Below, piece by piece: positions 56,005-63,708 of a DNA stretch of 64,000 nt. Source of the stretch: JAEDES01 sp964616405 (GTDB lineage: Bacteria; Bacillota_I; Bacilli_A; RF39; UBA660). The stretch is from NCBI GenBank assembly GCA_964616405.1, contig CAZTRE010000001.1, positions 1 to 64,000 of the forward strand, written 5' to 3'. Both the position numbers and the translations under genes were made by a program. The notes below the pieces were generated by a model. It was not told where the DNA came from. It did no database searches and was given only the letters and a program-made list of their open reading frames with translations. Position 1 is the stretch's first letter, and the number at the start of each line of letters is the position of its first letter.

Positions 56005-56116
56005 CAAAAAAAAATAAAGCAACGCCTATTTGTAATTACAATATCCCGAAAATACTACCTATGAGATATTCCTGTTGCCTAAATACTACCTAAAACTCTT
56101 GATGTTGAACAGGCGT
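56005..56116 (-). other. Structured 3' region with 12-base direct repeat
   Basis: On the plus strand AAATACTACCTA occurs at 56050-56061 and again at 56081-56092. The first copy is in the loop of AATATC (56040-56045) with GATATT (56065-56070). ACGCCT (56022-56027) and AGGCGT (56111-56116) could enclose the whole. Read on the minus strand, it follows the gene at 56126 and ends in a T-run. It may be an elaborate terminator or a 3'-derived small RNA. Confidence 0.4.
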
Positions 56117-56125
56117 CTTAATCTT

Positions 56126-56752
56126 TTACTTATTTGAACTTTCGCTACCTTTTTTTATAAAGGCTTTGTAATCACTTACGGTATCTGGATCAAATTTTTT
56201 TGTTATTTGACTCGAATTTTCCCAAAGCCTGATTTCGTTTCGCAGCAAATCTGAATTAACAGATGGGTTTTCTCGATCATTAGCTTCCAAAAGTTGAATC
56301 ATCAATATAGTACCATCTCTTGTTGCCTTTACATCACCACTCTTAATAACTTCTCGATAGTGAGGATCAAAAGAAATACTTCTTTCATTATAACGTTTTT
56401 TGACAACTGGTTTAAATAAAAAATAATAAAGATCTCTATCATATCTTAGACCTAAAATAGGGTCATAAACAAAACCTTTTTTTTCAATCCAACTACGCTT
56501 ATGAGAACAATGCTCATCACTACTATCACGAACAGAGCCTTGTACTAAGTTAAAACTATCCATTCCTCTACTTAAATTAATAGCGGCTATATGACTATCT
56601 TCACAACAACTATCTTTTGATAATACATAAATAGATAAGGGAATTCCTGCAAAACTCAATTGTCTTAATGCTTCTATTAATTCTGGTTCAAACTCAGCAA
56701 TCTTTCCATCCATATGGGCTTCCCCGATAACATCATCCAAAATATTACTCAT
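56126..56752 (-). CDS. Unrecognised protein with possible Cys-His-Asp triad
   Basis: The protein has 208 residues, GGAGGTG site. It has no signal peptide or membrane segment. A segment with two cysteines (SKDSCCEDSHIAAIN) is followed by HKRSWIEKKGFVYDPILGLR. The order Cys, then His-x-x-Ser-Trp-x-Glu, then Tyr-Asp-Pro resembles the Cys-His-Asp triads of transglutaminase-like or papain-like folds. The C-terminal 90 residues are charged. No family is recognised, and the catalytic reading is inference. Confidence 0.7.
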   Translation of the reverse strand: MSNILDDVIGEAHMDGKIAEFEPELIEALRQLSFAGIPLSIYVLSKDSCCEDSHIAAINLSRGMDSFNLVQGSVRDSSDEHCSHKRSWIEKKGFVYDPILGLRYDRDLYYFLFKPVVKKRYNERSISFDPHYREVIKSGDVKATRDGTILMIQLLEANDRENPSVNSDLLRNEIRLWENSSQITKKFDPDTVSDYKAFIKKGSESSNK

Positions 56753-56840
56753 TGTTTCACCTCCAATCAGATATTAATTTTAGCACAATCTTCTAATTAA
56801 TACAATTGTTTGTTATAATAATTAATATAGAGGTGAGGTC

Positions 56841-57245
56841 ATGAAAGTAATAACTGTAAAGCAACCCTTTGCTACATTAATTGCTAAGGGATTAAAAGAA
56901 TATGAGTTTCGTACATGGCGCACAAAGTATCGAGGTGATATATTGATTCATGCCGGCAAAGGGGTGGATAAAGAAGCTATGAAAAGATATGAATATCTCA
57001 ATTTAGATTATCCAAGTGGTCAAATAATTGCCAAAGCAACCATTACTGATTGTGTCTATGTCGATGATGATTTAAAAGATATTTTAAGAAAAAAAGATCA
57101 ATTAGTATACTATGGTATTTTAAAAAAAGATTCTAATTGGGATGGCTATGGTTTTAAATTAGAAAATATTAAGGAAATAGAACCTATTTCTATAAATGGT
57201 AAATTAAGTCTTTGGGATTATGACTACAATGAAAAAGAAATATAA
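56841..57245 (+). CDS. ASCH domain protein
   Basis: The protein has 134 residues. The N-terminus KVITVKQPFATLIAKGLKEYEFRTW, with GDILIHAGKG and later GQIIAKATITDCV, is the ASCH beta-barrel related to PUA domains. These bind or process RNA or modified nucleosides; several members are amidohydrolases of N4-acetylcytidine. The Lys in the GLKEYEFR region and the following acidic residues fit this. It stands alone between terminators. Confidence 0.9.
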   Translation: MKVITVKQPFATLIAKGLKEYEFRTWRTKYRGDILIHAGKGVDKEAMKRYEYLNLDYPSGQIIAKATITDCVYVDDDLKDILRKKDQLVYYGILKKDSNWDGYGFKLENIKEIEPISINGKLSLWDYDYNEKEI

Positions 57246-57268
57246 TCAAATTTATATTTCCTTTTTTG
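57237..57268 (+). terminator. Intrinsic terminator over the stop codon
   Basis: GAAATATAA (57237-57245, including the stop) pairs with TTATATTTC (57252-57260), followed by CC and T residues. Confidence 0.75.
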
Positions 57269-57272
57269 TTAA

Positions 57273-57707
57273 TTATAAAAGATTTTTAATTTTTTCTAAA
57301 TATTCTTCTTGAAAATTAACATAACCTTCAATTAAACTTGTTACTTTCTTATCGATTCCTTCATTATTTAGTAACTTTTTTCCATCGATTATACCCATAT
57401 TTAATCCCTGCAAAAGCATCTCAGCTATTTTAGTTGCACTATCATCTTTTATAGTTCGAATCTGTATTCCATACCAAGTCATCGCCTTATTCATTAAAGT
57501 TGTCTCATCAGGTTCATTATCACTATACTTAGAATATAGTTTATTAATTTTTTCTTCTAAGTATTCATATTCTTCTAATAAATCTTCAACAATTTTTCCA
57601 AACTTTTTTCCCTCAATCTTTTCAAGGACAAATTTAGTGGCGTCTCGTCCCATACAACAACCCTTATTTAATTGATCTAATATTTTTATATTCTTTTCTT
57701 CTTTCAT
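57273..57707 (-). CDS. Four-helix protein, DUF2383-like
   Basis: The protein has 144 residues from the ATG at 57707, which follows GGAGG directly; an ATG at 57719 precedes that site and is unlikely. It is all helical: IKILDQLNKGCCMGRDATKFVL, LEEYEYLEEKINKLYSKY, then KAMTWYGIQIRTIKDDS and AEMLLQGLNMGI. The LNKG-MG start and four-helix layout resemble DUF2383/ferritin-like small proteins. No clear metal ligand set can be claimed. Function unknown. Confidence 0.75.
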   Translation of the reverse strand: MKEEKNIKILDQLNKGCCMGRDATKFVLEKIEGKKFGKIVEDLLEEYEYLEEKINKLYSKYSDNEPDETTLMNKAMTWYGIQIRTIKDDSATKIAEMLLQGLNMGIIDGKKLLNNEGIDKKVTSLIEGYVNFQEEYLEKIKNLL

Positions 57708-57809
57708 ATAATCCTCCATACTTAGTATTATCTAAATTAAAAATAATATACTTTTCATGTTTTAAAGATCTAACTTATGTTATACTAAAATATATTAAGG
57801 AGAATAACT

Positions 57810-58262
57810 ATGAAGAAATTAATAATATTTTGTTTATTATTTATCACATCAATTTTTTTAGTTGGTTGTGGCGATACAAAAGAATCTCTTACCAGCGAGA
57901 CGTTCCAAGATGCCCTAGAATTAAAAAATTTCACTATTGTCGATGAAACAACTTTAGTATCAGACAATAATTCAATCGTATCATTTCTTATCGCCACACA
58001 TCCCCAAAATGCTTACACCATAAATTTTTATGTTTTTAATAGTGAATCATCCGCTCAAGCATTTTATGTTAGTGAGCGTGAACGTTTTGGTGGACAAGGT
58101 TCTTATAATGAATTAAATGTTGGTAATTTTTCTAAGTATACACAACTATCTAATGGTAAATATGGCGTTGTCTCTAGAGTAGGCAGCACAGTTCTTTATG
58201 CTAACATTGATGCTGCTTATCGCAACGAACTAAATACTTTATTAAAAGAAATTGGTTACTAA
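57810..58262 (+). CDS. Small lipoprotein, unknown
   Basis: The protein has 150 residues with a type II signal peptide ending in the lipobox LVGC, so the mature form starts at Cys20 and is tethered to the outer face of the membrane. The mature domain is alpha/beta (FTIVDETTLVSDNN, SESSAQAFYVSERERF, KYGVVSRVGSTVLYANID) and resembles small DUF-type lipoproteins that monitor or bind envelope components. AGGAG site. No family recognised. Confidence 0.8.
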   Translation: MKKLIIFCLLFITSIFLVGCGDTKESLTSETFQDALELKNFTIVDETTLVSDNNSIVSFLIATHPQNAYTINFYVFNSESSAQAFYVSERERFGGQGSYNELNVGNFSKYTQLSNGKYGVVSRVGSTVLYANIDAAYRNELNTLLKEIGY

Positions 58263-58300
58263 AAAGAAGCCTAAATTAATTTTAAGCTTCTTTATTTTTT
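58263..58300. terminator. Bidirectional terminator between convergent genes
   Basis: AAAGAAGC (58263-58270) pairs with GCTTCTTT (58286-58293), with inner TAAA/TTTA pairs, and T-runs on both strands. It overlaps the ymfH-like stop codon at 58282. Confidence 0.8.
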
Positions 58301-59529
58301 ATTGTTGTAACGGTATAATTACTAAAATCTAAACTCCTAATTGTCTTCACAAAATCATCATAACTAAATGCTTCGATATCACTAACCTCATCAGGATAGG
58401 GATAATTAAAATCCACTATATTACTAACAAAAGGCATAATTGTATCAAATAGATTTTCCCCACGTAATACCATTCTAAGAATAGATTCTCGTCTATCAAT
58501 TTCAAATATCTCTTTATTAAAAGAATCAAGTTTCAAAAAAGCATCTTTTATATAATCTTCTAATTCATCGCACTTATCAGTATAAGCCCCAACTGATATT
58601 AAAATAAAATTGTTCATAGGAAAGTCATTACAATTAATTCCTGTAGTAATGATTTTTTCTTTAACTAGTTTTTTATACGCTTTTGAAGTGGTTCCAAAAT
58701 ACATATTAAAAAAATAATGTAAGTAAAAATCTAATTTTAATCTTTCTTTAATACTAAACTTTGAAAGATTAACTTTATAAGTTACTTCTAAGTATTTCGC
58801 TCCAGTAGAAAATTCAACAATTCCACGTTTTTTAACTACTTTGTTTTCTTCTTTTGCGCCAAGTAATTTGACATCTTTTTCTTTTATTTTAAGACTTTTA
58901 TAAAAATTTTTAATTACTCTTAAAATCTTTTCTTTATCAAAGTTTCCACCTACCACAATAAACTGATTTTTTGGTTGATAAAAAGCTTCAAAACAAACTT
59001 TCACATCATCAAGTGTTGTCTTACTAACTTCTTCTAGGGTTCCACCAATATCTCGGACCTTAATTTTTGAAAAACAATTATCCATTGTCATTCTATTACT
59101 ATGATAAAACTTATTTCCCATTTTTCCTCGGATTTCTTGAAGAATTGGCTTTTTAATTTTCTCTAAGGTTTCTTCATCAAATTGAGGAGAGTAGATACCT
59201 CTAAGCATTGTTTCAATTCCAAATTCAACATTTTCCACAGCTTCAAAGTAATAACGGGTCATATTATAATGCGTTGATGCATTAGTAGACATCTGTGACT
59301 CTCCCAAAATTTTTAAAAAGTTTCCATTAGCATTTTCTTCAACGACATAATGTTCTAAAATATGGGCAATACCATCTTGCATATGATATTCTTTTTCATC
59401 AATAACAAAATCTTTAGTTTGTCCTCCAAATAAAGTAATATGCTGGAAGAAGGTAGAGTGTCTTCTTTTATCTATATAAAAATAAATCGTTAAACCATTA
59501 TCTAATTTCACTGTTTCGATATTACTCAT
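58282..59529 (-). CDS. ymfH: M16 family zinc peptidase, active-subunit type (YmfH-like)
   Basis: The protein has 415 residues from the ATG at 59529, directly after GGAGGGAGAAC; an in-frame ATG at 59547 lies inside the upstream gene. HILEH at 56-60 is the inverted zinc motif, with Glu132 in ILQEIRGK as the third ligand. The pair of adjacent M16 genes, one active and one degenerate, matches B. subtilis YmfF-YmfH, annotated with EF-P modification. Its start overlaps the partner's stop by 8 bases, so equimolar synthesis is likely. Confidence 0.9.
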   Translation of the reverse strand: MSNIETVKLDNGLTIYFYIDKRRHSTFFQHITLFGGQTKDFVIDEKEYHMQDGIAHILEHYVVEENANGNFLKILGESQMSTNASTHYNMTRYYFEAVENVEFGIETMLRGIYSPQFDEETLEKIKKPILQEIRGKMGNKFYHSNRMTMDNCFSKIKVRDIGGTLEEVSKTTLDDVKVCFEAFYQPKNQFIVVGGNFDKEKILRVIKNFYKSLKIKEKDVKLLGAKEENKVVKKRGIVEFSTGAKYLEVTYKVNLSKFSIKERLKLDFYLHYFFNMYFGTTSKAYKKLVKEKIITTGINCNDFPMNNFILISVGAYTDKCDELEDYIKDAFLKLDSFNKEIFEIDRRESILRMVLRGENLFDTIMPFVSNIVDFNYPYPDEVSDIEAFSYDDFVKTIRSLDFSNYTVTTIKNKEA

Positions 59530-60775
59530 GTTCTCCCTCCTCAACAAAATAAATTGTATCTAGTACAAATCTCTCTGCAAATTTGGCTAATTCCTCAGCA
59601 CTAATCTTTAACACTTCCTGATATCTAGCTTTGGCACATTTATCTATTTCCAGTACCTGTACCACCTCATCAGATAATAAAGCAAACTTCTCATCTAAAC
59701 GCTTTATCAAACCAATTCGACGACGTTCTTTAATGTTTTCTAAATATTCAGAAATGTTATCTGGATTTTTAATTTCATCCATAACTTCTTTTATCTTTTC
59801 AATAACAATATCTTTATTATTTTTATTAATATAAGCCGCTATTTCAAATACACCATATCTTGAATATGCCACAACGTTTGATGAATAAACAAAATCATGT
59901 TCATCACGTAATTTTTTATTAAGCATTCTAGATGATAGGGAAGTAAGTAAACTCTTAATCAAATTAACATATACAAAATCCTCTTCTCTAAAATCCTTGA
60001 TTTTGTAATATAAGGAAACAGCTGAATCCTTAAATCCTTTTTTCTCTTCAACAACTTGAACTTTATCTCGTACCTTTAAAAAATGATTATAATTTTTTTC
60101 TATAGTCTCTAAGACCTTATCATATTTATATAAGTACTTATCTGCTAACTCATTAATTCTTTTTTCATCAACATTACCAAAGACAAAAACAGCGGGTTTA
60201 TACCTCTTTATTAATTTTAAATAAAATTCATATAAATTATTTGGGGTAACTTCATCAATCTGTTCACGATGATTTTCAACTGTTCTTGATAAAATACCTT
60301 CATCATCTACCAGTTCTAAACCTCTAACACTATGATAAACACGCAATTCTTTTAATCCATTTTCAATACTTAATTGTAGGTTTCTTTTTTCACGATCTAA
60401 TTCAAAATGATTGAATTCTTGATTCTTTATTTTGGGGTTATAAATCATCTCGCTAAAAAACTCAAATTGTTCTTCAAGATTATCAAACCCTAAGGCCTCT
60501 ACATCGGGAATAATCAAATTAAAACATAATGACATTGTCGTACCCACACCTGATTTATTACAGCTAACATTTAATATATATTTTTTTCTGCGATTAGTTT
60601 GAAATTCTTCCTCTGTTGGATATTTATTATTCATATACATTAACATATTAGGAAGAAGAGTTAGTTTAGCTAAATCACTTTCCTGTTCTTGATAAAAAAA
60701 CATGACTCTAACTATCAATGTTTGAAAATCTTTGTTTTTAATAATAACTGGTCTTTTAGGTATATTTAGCATCAT
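59522..60775 (-). CDS. ymfF: M16 family protein, inactive-subunit type (YmfF-like)
   Basis: The protein has 417 residues (starts ATGATG, GAGGTG site). It has the M16 two-domain fold (NMLMYMNNKYPTEEEFQTNR, later LNKKLRDEHDFVYS and AYINKNNKDIVIEKIKEVM), but no HxxEH motif is present, so it should be the non-catalytic half of the heterodimer. The RxxxY-type region VFGNVDEKRINELADKYLY is retained. Co-translated with the active partner. Confidence 0.9.
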   Translation of the reverse strand: MMLNIPKRPVIIKNKDFQTLIVRVMFFYQEQESDLAKLTLLPNMLMYMNNKYPTEEEFQTNRRKKYILNVSCNKSGVGTTMSLCFNLIIPDVEALGFDNLEEQFEFFSEMIYNPKIKNQEFNHFELDREKRNLQLSIENGLKELRVYHSVRGLELVDDEGILSRTVENHREQIDEVTPNNLYEFYLKLIKRYKPAVFVFGNVDEKRINELADKYLYKYDKVLETIEKNYNHFLKVRDKVQVVEEKKGFKDSAVSLYYKIKDFREEDFVYVNLIKSLLTSLSSRMLNKKLRDEHDFVYSSNVVAYSRYGVFEIAAYINKNNKDIVIEKIKEVMDEIKNPDNISEYLENIKERRRIGLIKRLDEKFALLSDEVVQVLEIDKCAKARYQEVLKISAEELAKFAERFVLDTIYFVEEGEHE

Positions 60776-60993
60776 CTTTTCACCTCTAACTCAATTATAA
60801 CAAAATTTTCTTCGACAAAAAAGGATATATATTATCCTATATCTGTAAATAATTAAGTCATTGATCAAATATTTCCCCAAGTCCAATAACCATACTTTCT
60901 TTTATTAACTCTTACTATTATAAACAATCAATGATTTAGGATTATCAAATGAAAAAATATGTAGTATAATGAGATGGAAAGAGTAGTGATTTA

Positions 60994-61509
60994 ATGAGTA
61001 ACATCGAAATTATCATAATAATATTAGTATTGGGAATATTTAGTTTATTATTTTTTAACCTAGGAATATATTTAAAATATGTTATTTCTAGATTTGATAA
61101 AGATGGAGTTCCTACAATCTTTGAAGTAACATCTGTAAAAAAAGAAGATAAGTTTGATCATTCTAATAATAAAATAGGAGAAGTTTACTTAACTACTTTT
61201 AAATTTACATATAATGATCAGTTTTTAGAAGAGACAATTACCACTAGACAAAACATTCCCGTTGGCGTCAGATTACGTGGAAAATATCTTCCAACAGCTA
61301 CCATAAATAAAATAAGTGTTGCGGGGGAAGGTTTTTCCATACCAAAAGTTGTTCCAAGATTTTTAATCACTTTAGGTCTAATTCTTCTAATAATATTAAT
61401 ATCTATATTAGTACATATTCATTATTATATAGTGCTAGTTGTAATGTTAATCTTAGTTCTAGCATTTGTTATCATAAATAAACTTAGTGCTAAAAAGCAA
61501 GACAAGTAG
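60994..61509 (+). CDS. Membrane protein, DUF3592-like
   Basis: The protein has 171 residues. A membrane helix at about 4-28, a beta domain of about 80 residues (FEVTSVKKEDKFDHSN ... TFKFTYNDQFLEETITTR ... LRGKYLPTATINKIS) and two C-terminal helices (about 118-165) match the layout of DUF3592 proteins. The ribosome binding site is weak. Function unknown. It is followed 10 bases later by a papain-fold protein. Confidence 0.75.
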   Translation: MSNIEIIIIILVLGIFSLLFFNLGIYLKYVISRFDKDGVPTIFEVTSVKKEDKFDHSNNKIGEVYLTTFKFTYNDQFLEETITTRQNIPVGVRLRGKYLPTATINKISVAGEGFSIPKVVPRFLITLGLILLIILISILVHIHYYIVLVVMLILVLAFVIINKLSAKKQDK

Positions 61510-61519
61510 GTGGCACATA

Positions 61520-62035
61520 ATGAAAAAAGTATACATAGTATTAACATATACAGGAACTTTTCTTTCAAAATTAATTAAATTTTGGACTAAAAGAGAGTAC
61601 TCACATGTTTCTATTGCCTTAGATGAAAATCTAGACCAGATGTATAGTTTTGGCAGACTTAATCCCTATATTCCAATGATTGGAGGATTTGTTCACGAAG
61701 GTATAGATAGAGGTACTTTTAAAAGATTTAAAAAGACTAAATGTAAAATTTATTGTTTAGATATAGAAGAAGAAAAATATAAAAGACTTAAATCTGTAAT
61801 TAATTATATCCAAAAAAATAGATGTTCTTATAAATTTAACATAATTGGCTTATTTTCTGTTGCCCTAAACGTTAAAGTAAGAAGAGAAAATTACTTTTAT
61901 TGTGCCGAATTTGTTAAATATGTCCTAGAACAATCAAGTGTTATTAAATTACCTGAAATAATAAAACCATCTGATTATGAAGAAGTTAAAGATTTTAATG
62001 AAATTTATCGTGGGTTATTACACGAGTACAAATAA
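61520..62035 (+). CDS. Permuted papain-fold (YiiX/NlpC-like) protein
   Basis: The protein has 171 residues from the ATG at 61520 with an AGGTGG site; the in-frame ATG at 61487 lies in the upstream gene. The order of catalytic residues is circularly permuted: His in KREYSHVSIALDE comes first and Cys in NYFYCAEFVKYVLE later, the arrangement in YiiX/YcgI-type NlpC/P60 relatives. Such enzymes act on amide bonds in peptides, peptidoglycan or lipids. No signal peptide is seen, so it appears cytoplasmic. Confidence 0.85.
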   Translation: MKKVYIVLTYTGTFLSKLIKFWTKREYSHVSIALDENLDQMYSFGRLNPYIPMIGGFVHEGIDRGTFKRFKKTKCKIYCLDIEEEKYKRLKSVINYIQKNRCSYKFNIIGLFSVALNVKVRRENYFYCAEFVKYVLEQSSVIKLPEIIKPSDYEEVKDFNEIYRGLLHEYK

Positions 62036-62101
62036 TAATTATTTAATAAATTTCAGTTTATTTAGTGTATATGAATCATTCTATACTTTGGAGGCAAAAT
62101 A

Positions 62102-62566
62102 ATGGATATTTATCAAGTATTAGAGAAATTAAATATTTCTTACCAAGAACAAGTACATAAAGCCCTTTACACAGTAGAAGATGCCAAGAACGAAAATATA
62201 ACACTTCCAGGTAAAGGATGTAAAAACTTGTTTTTAAAAGATAAACATAAAAATTATTATTTAGTAGTTTTAGAAGAAGATAAAAGAGCAAATCTAAAAG
62301 AGCTAGAGAAAAAGTTAAATACTAAAAATTTAAGTTTTGCTTCGGCAGGAGACCTGTATAATTATTTGAAACTAGAACCAGGAAGTGTCACTCCTCTTGG
62401 GATAATAAATGATACTTATTCTAAAATTGTACTTATTCTTGATAAAGATCTTCAAGGAAATAGTTTATTATTCCATCCCAATGTTAATACAAAAACAATT
62501 TGTATAACTTATTTAGACTTAATAAAATTTATTAACTATACCAATCATAAATATATATTAATGTAA
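62102..62566 (+). CDS. YbaK/ProX-type aminoacyl-tRNA editing protein
   Basis: The protein has 154 residues. VLEKLNISYQEQVHKALYTVEDA, the conserved Lys in CKNLFLKDKHKNYYLVVL, LKLEPGSVTPLGIIND and LLFHPNVNTKTICI are typical of the YbaK/PrdX (ProX) family, which hydrolyses mischarged Ala- or Cys-tRNA(Pro) in trans. Length is normal for a stand-alone domain. GGAGG site. The gene is probably co-transcribed with the small one behind it. Confidence 0.92.
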   Translation: MDIYQVLEKLNISYQEQVHKALYTVEDAKNENITLPGKGCKNLFLKDKHKNYYLVVLEEDKRANLKELEKKLNTKNLSFASAGDLYNYLKLEPGSVTPLGIINDTYSKIVLILDKDLQGNSLLFHPNVNTKTICITYLDLIKFINYTNHKYILM

Positions 62567-62577
62567 GGACTGATTAT

Positions 62578-62877
62578 ATGGATTTAAAAGATCAATTTAA
62601 ATATTTAGTAGGAGCATACTACGGAGTAACATATATGGATGAATATCCTCTAAAAGTTTATGTTTTAAAGGATATTGAAAACTATATTAAAGACTTCATA
62701 GAAATTAATTCCATCGAAAACTTTGATTATAGAAAAGAAGCTTTAAAATATAAAGAAGAGTTGTCTGAAATAACTAAACTACAAGATGCCCTTTTAGTAC
62801 TAAATAAAATAAATGCTTCTATGGAATTAGTTCTTTTAATAAAAATACGCTTAAAGAAATTAACTCATCAAAAATAA
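62578..62877 (+). CDS. Small hypothetical protein
   Basis: The protein has 99 residues, start with AAGGA site, 11 bases after the editing protein. It is mostly helical with many charges (FDYRKEALKYKEELSEITKLQDA) and has no membrane segment or known motif. The context (editing protein before, zinc peptidase after) gives no clear role. Confidence 0.6.
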   Translation: MDLKDQFKYLVGAYYGVTYMDEYPLKVYVLKDIENYIKDFIEINSIENFDYRKEALKYKEELSEITKLQDALLVLNKINASMELVLLIKIRLKKLTHQK

Positions 62878-62906
62878 TCTATTTATCAAGAAAGGAGATG
62901 AGTGCT

Positions 62907-63560
62907 TTGAATAAGTATATTTGTTCTGACAAGGTAAAGCAGTACTTACCTAGAATTGAATCTATAATAGATAAGAAAAAACAATCGATCTTAGATTTTT
63001 TCAAGGTTCATGATAGTGAAAAATTTAGTTATACAATATATGTATATGATACAATAGAGTCTTTAAAGGAAGGGCTAGAAGAACGTGGCTTTAGAAATAT
63101 TCCAGACTATTGCTGTGCCTGTTTTAGAGATGAAGATCAGTCTTTAAACTTTTTCGAACCCAAAGATCCAGCTAAAGAAAATGAGTGGAGTAAAGATGAA
63201 TATGATTTATGTATTTATCATGAACTAATACATGCCATTCAATATACAATTTATGGTTTTCAACCAGAATGGTTAACTGAAGGAATAGCTAAATATCTTG
63301 ATGGTACATATACAAAAGGTATTAAATGGTTACTTGAAAACTATATTATAAATAATTCTATCCCTCCAATGAGCGAATTAGAAGAAGAATTTGGTTTTCA
63401 TGATTATGATAGTTATGACTATGCTTATATTATGATAAGTTACTTAATTGAAACTATGGGAAAAGATGATTTCTTAATGTCTATTAAAGATTCTAAAAAG
63501 ATAAGTCAAATGTCCGAAAATCTTGTGGAAAAAGCAATAAACTATTATGAAAAATGCTAA
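62907..63560 (+). CDS. Gluzincin-type zinc metallopeptidase
   Basis: The protein has 217 residues if the TTG at 62907 is used. The AAAGGAG site (62891-62897) touches the ATG at 62898, leaving no spacer, while it is nine bases from the TTG, so the TTG start is favoured (ATG start: 220 residues). HELIHAIQ is an HExxH zinc motif and PEWLTEGIAKYLDG supplies the downstream Glu of the gluzincin type, as in minigluzincin/DUF-type peptidases. There is no signal peptide. Four cysteines (including CCAC) sit in the first half. Substrate unknown. Confidence 0.82.
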   Translation: MNKYICSDKVKQYLPRIESIIDKKKQSILDFFKVHDSEKFSYTIYVYDTIESLKEGLEERGFRNIPDYCCACFRDEDQSLNFFEPKDPAKENEWSKDEYDLCIYHELIHAIQYTIYGFQPEWLTEGIAKYLDGTYTKGIKWLLENYIINNSIPPMSELEEEFGFHDYDSYDYAYIMISYLIETMGKDDFLMSIKDSKKISQMSENLVEKAINYYEKC

Positions 63561-63578
63561 GATGGAAGCAATCATTAT

Positions 63579-63630
63579 AGACATAAAAAGAAAATATTTG
63601 TGTCTAAAGATGTGTTTTCATTTTTTTTTT
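63579..63630 (+). terminator. Probable stem-loop terminator
   Basis: AGACATAAA (63579-63587) pairs with TTTGTGTCT (63597-63605); a long T-run follows about 15 bases later, so termination may be imperfect. Confidence 0.45.
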
Positions 63631-63708
63631 GGAAAATAATAGTCAATAAAAGGAATATATAGTATAATTTTATTTGTAAGATTAAATGTTATTGGAGGCT
63701 GGCCTAGT

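Noticed and set aside
60776..60993. Inverted repeat TCATTGAT...ATCAATGA and the palindrome around GGATATATATTATCC in the divergent region
   Set aside because: The arms are short and A/T-rich with a spacer of more than 50 bases. No clear operator or RNA element could be supported.
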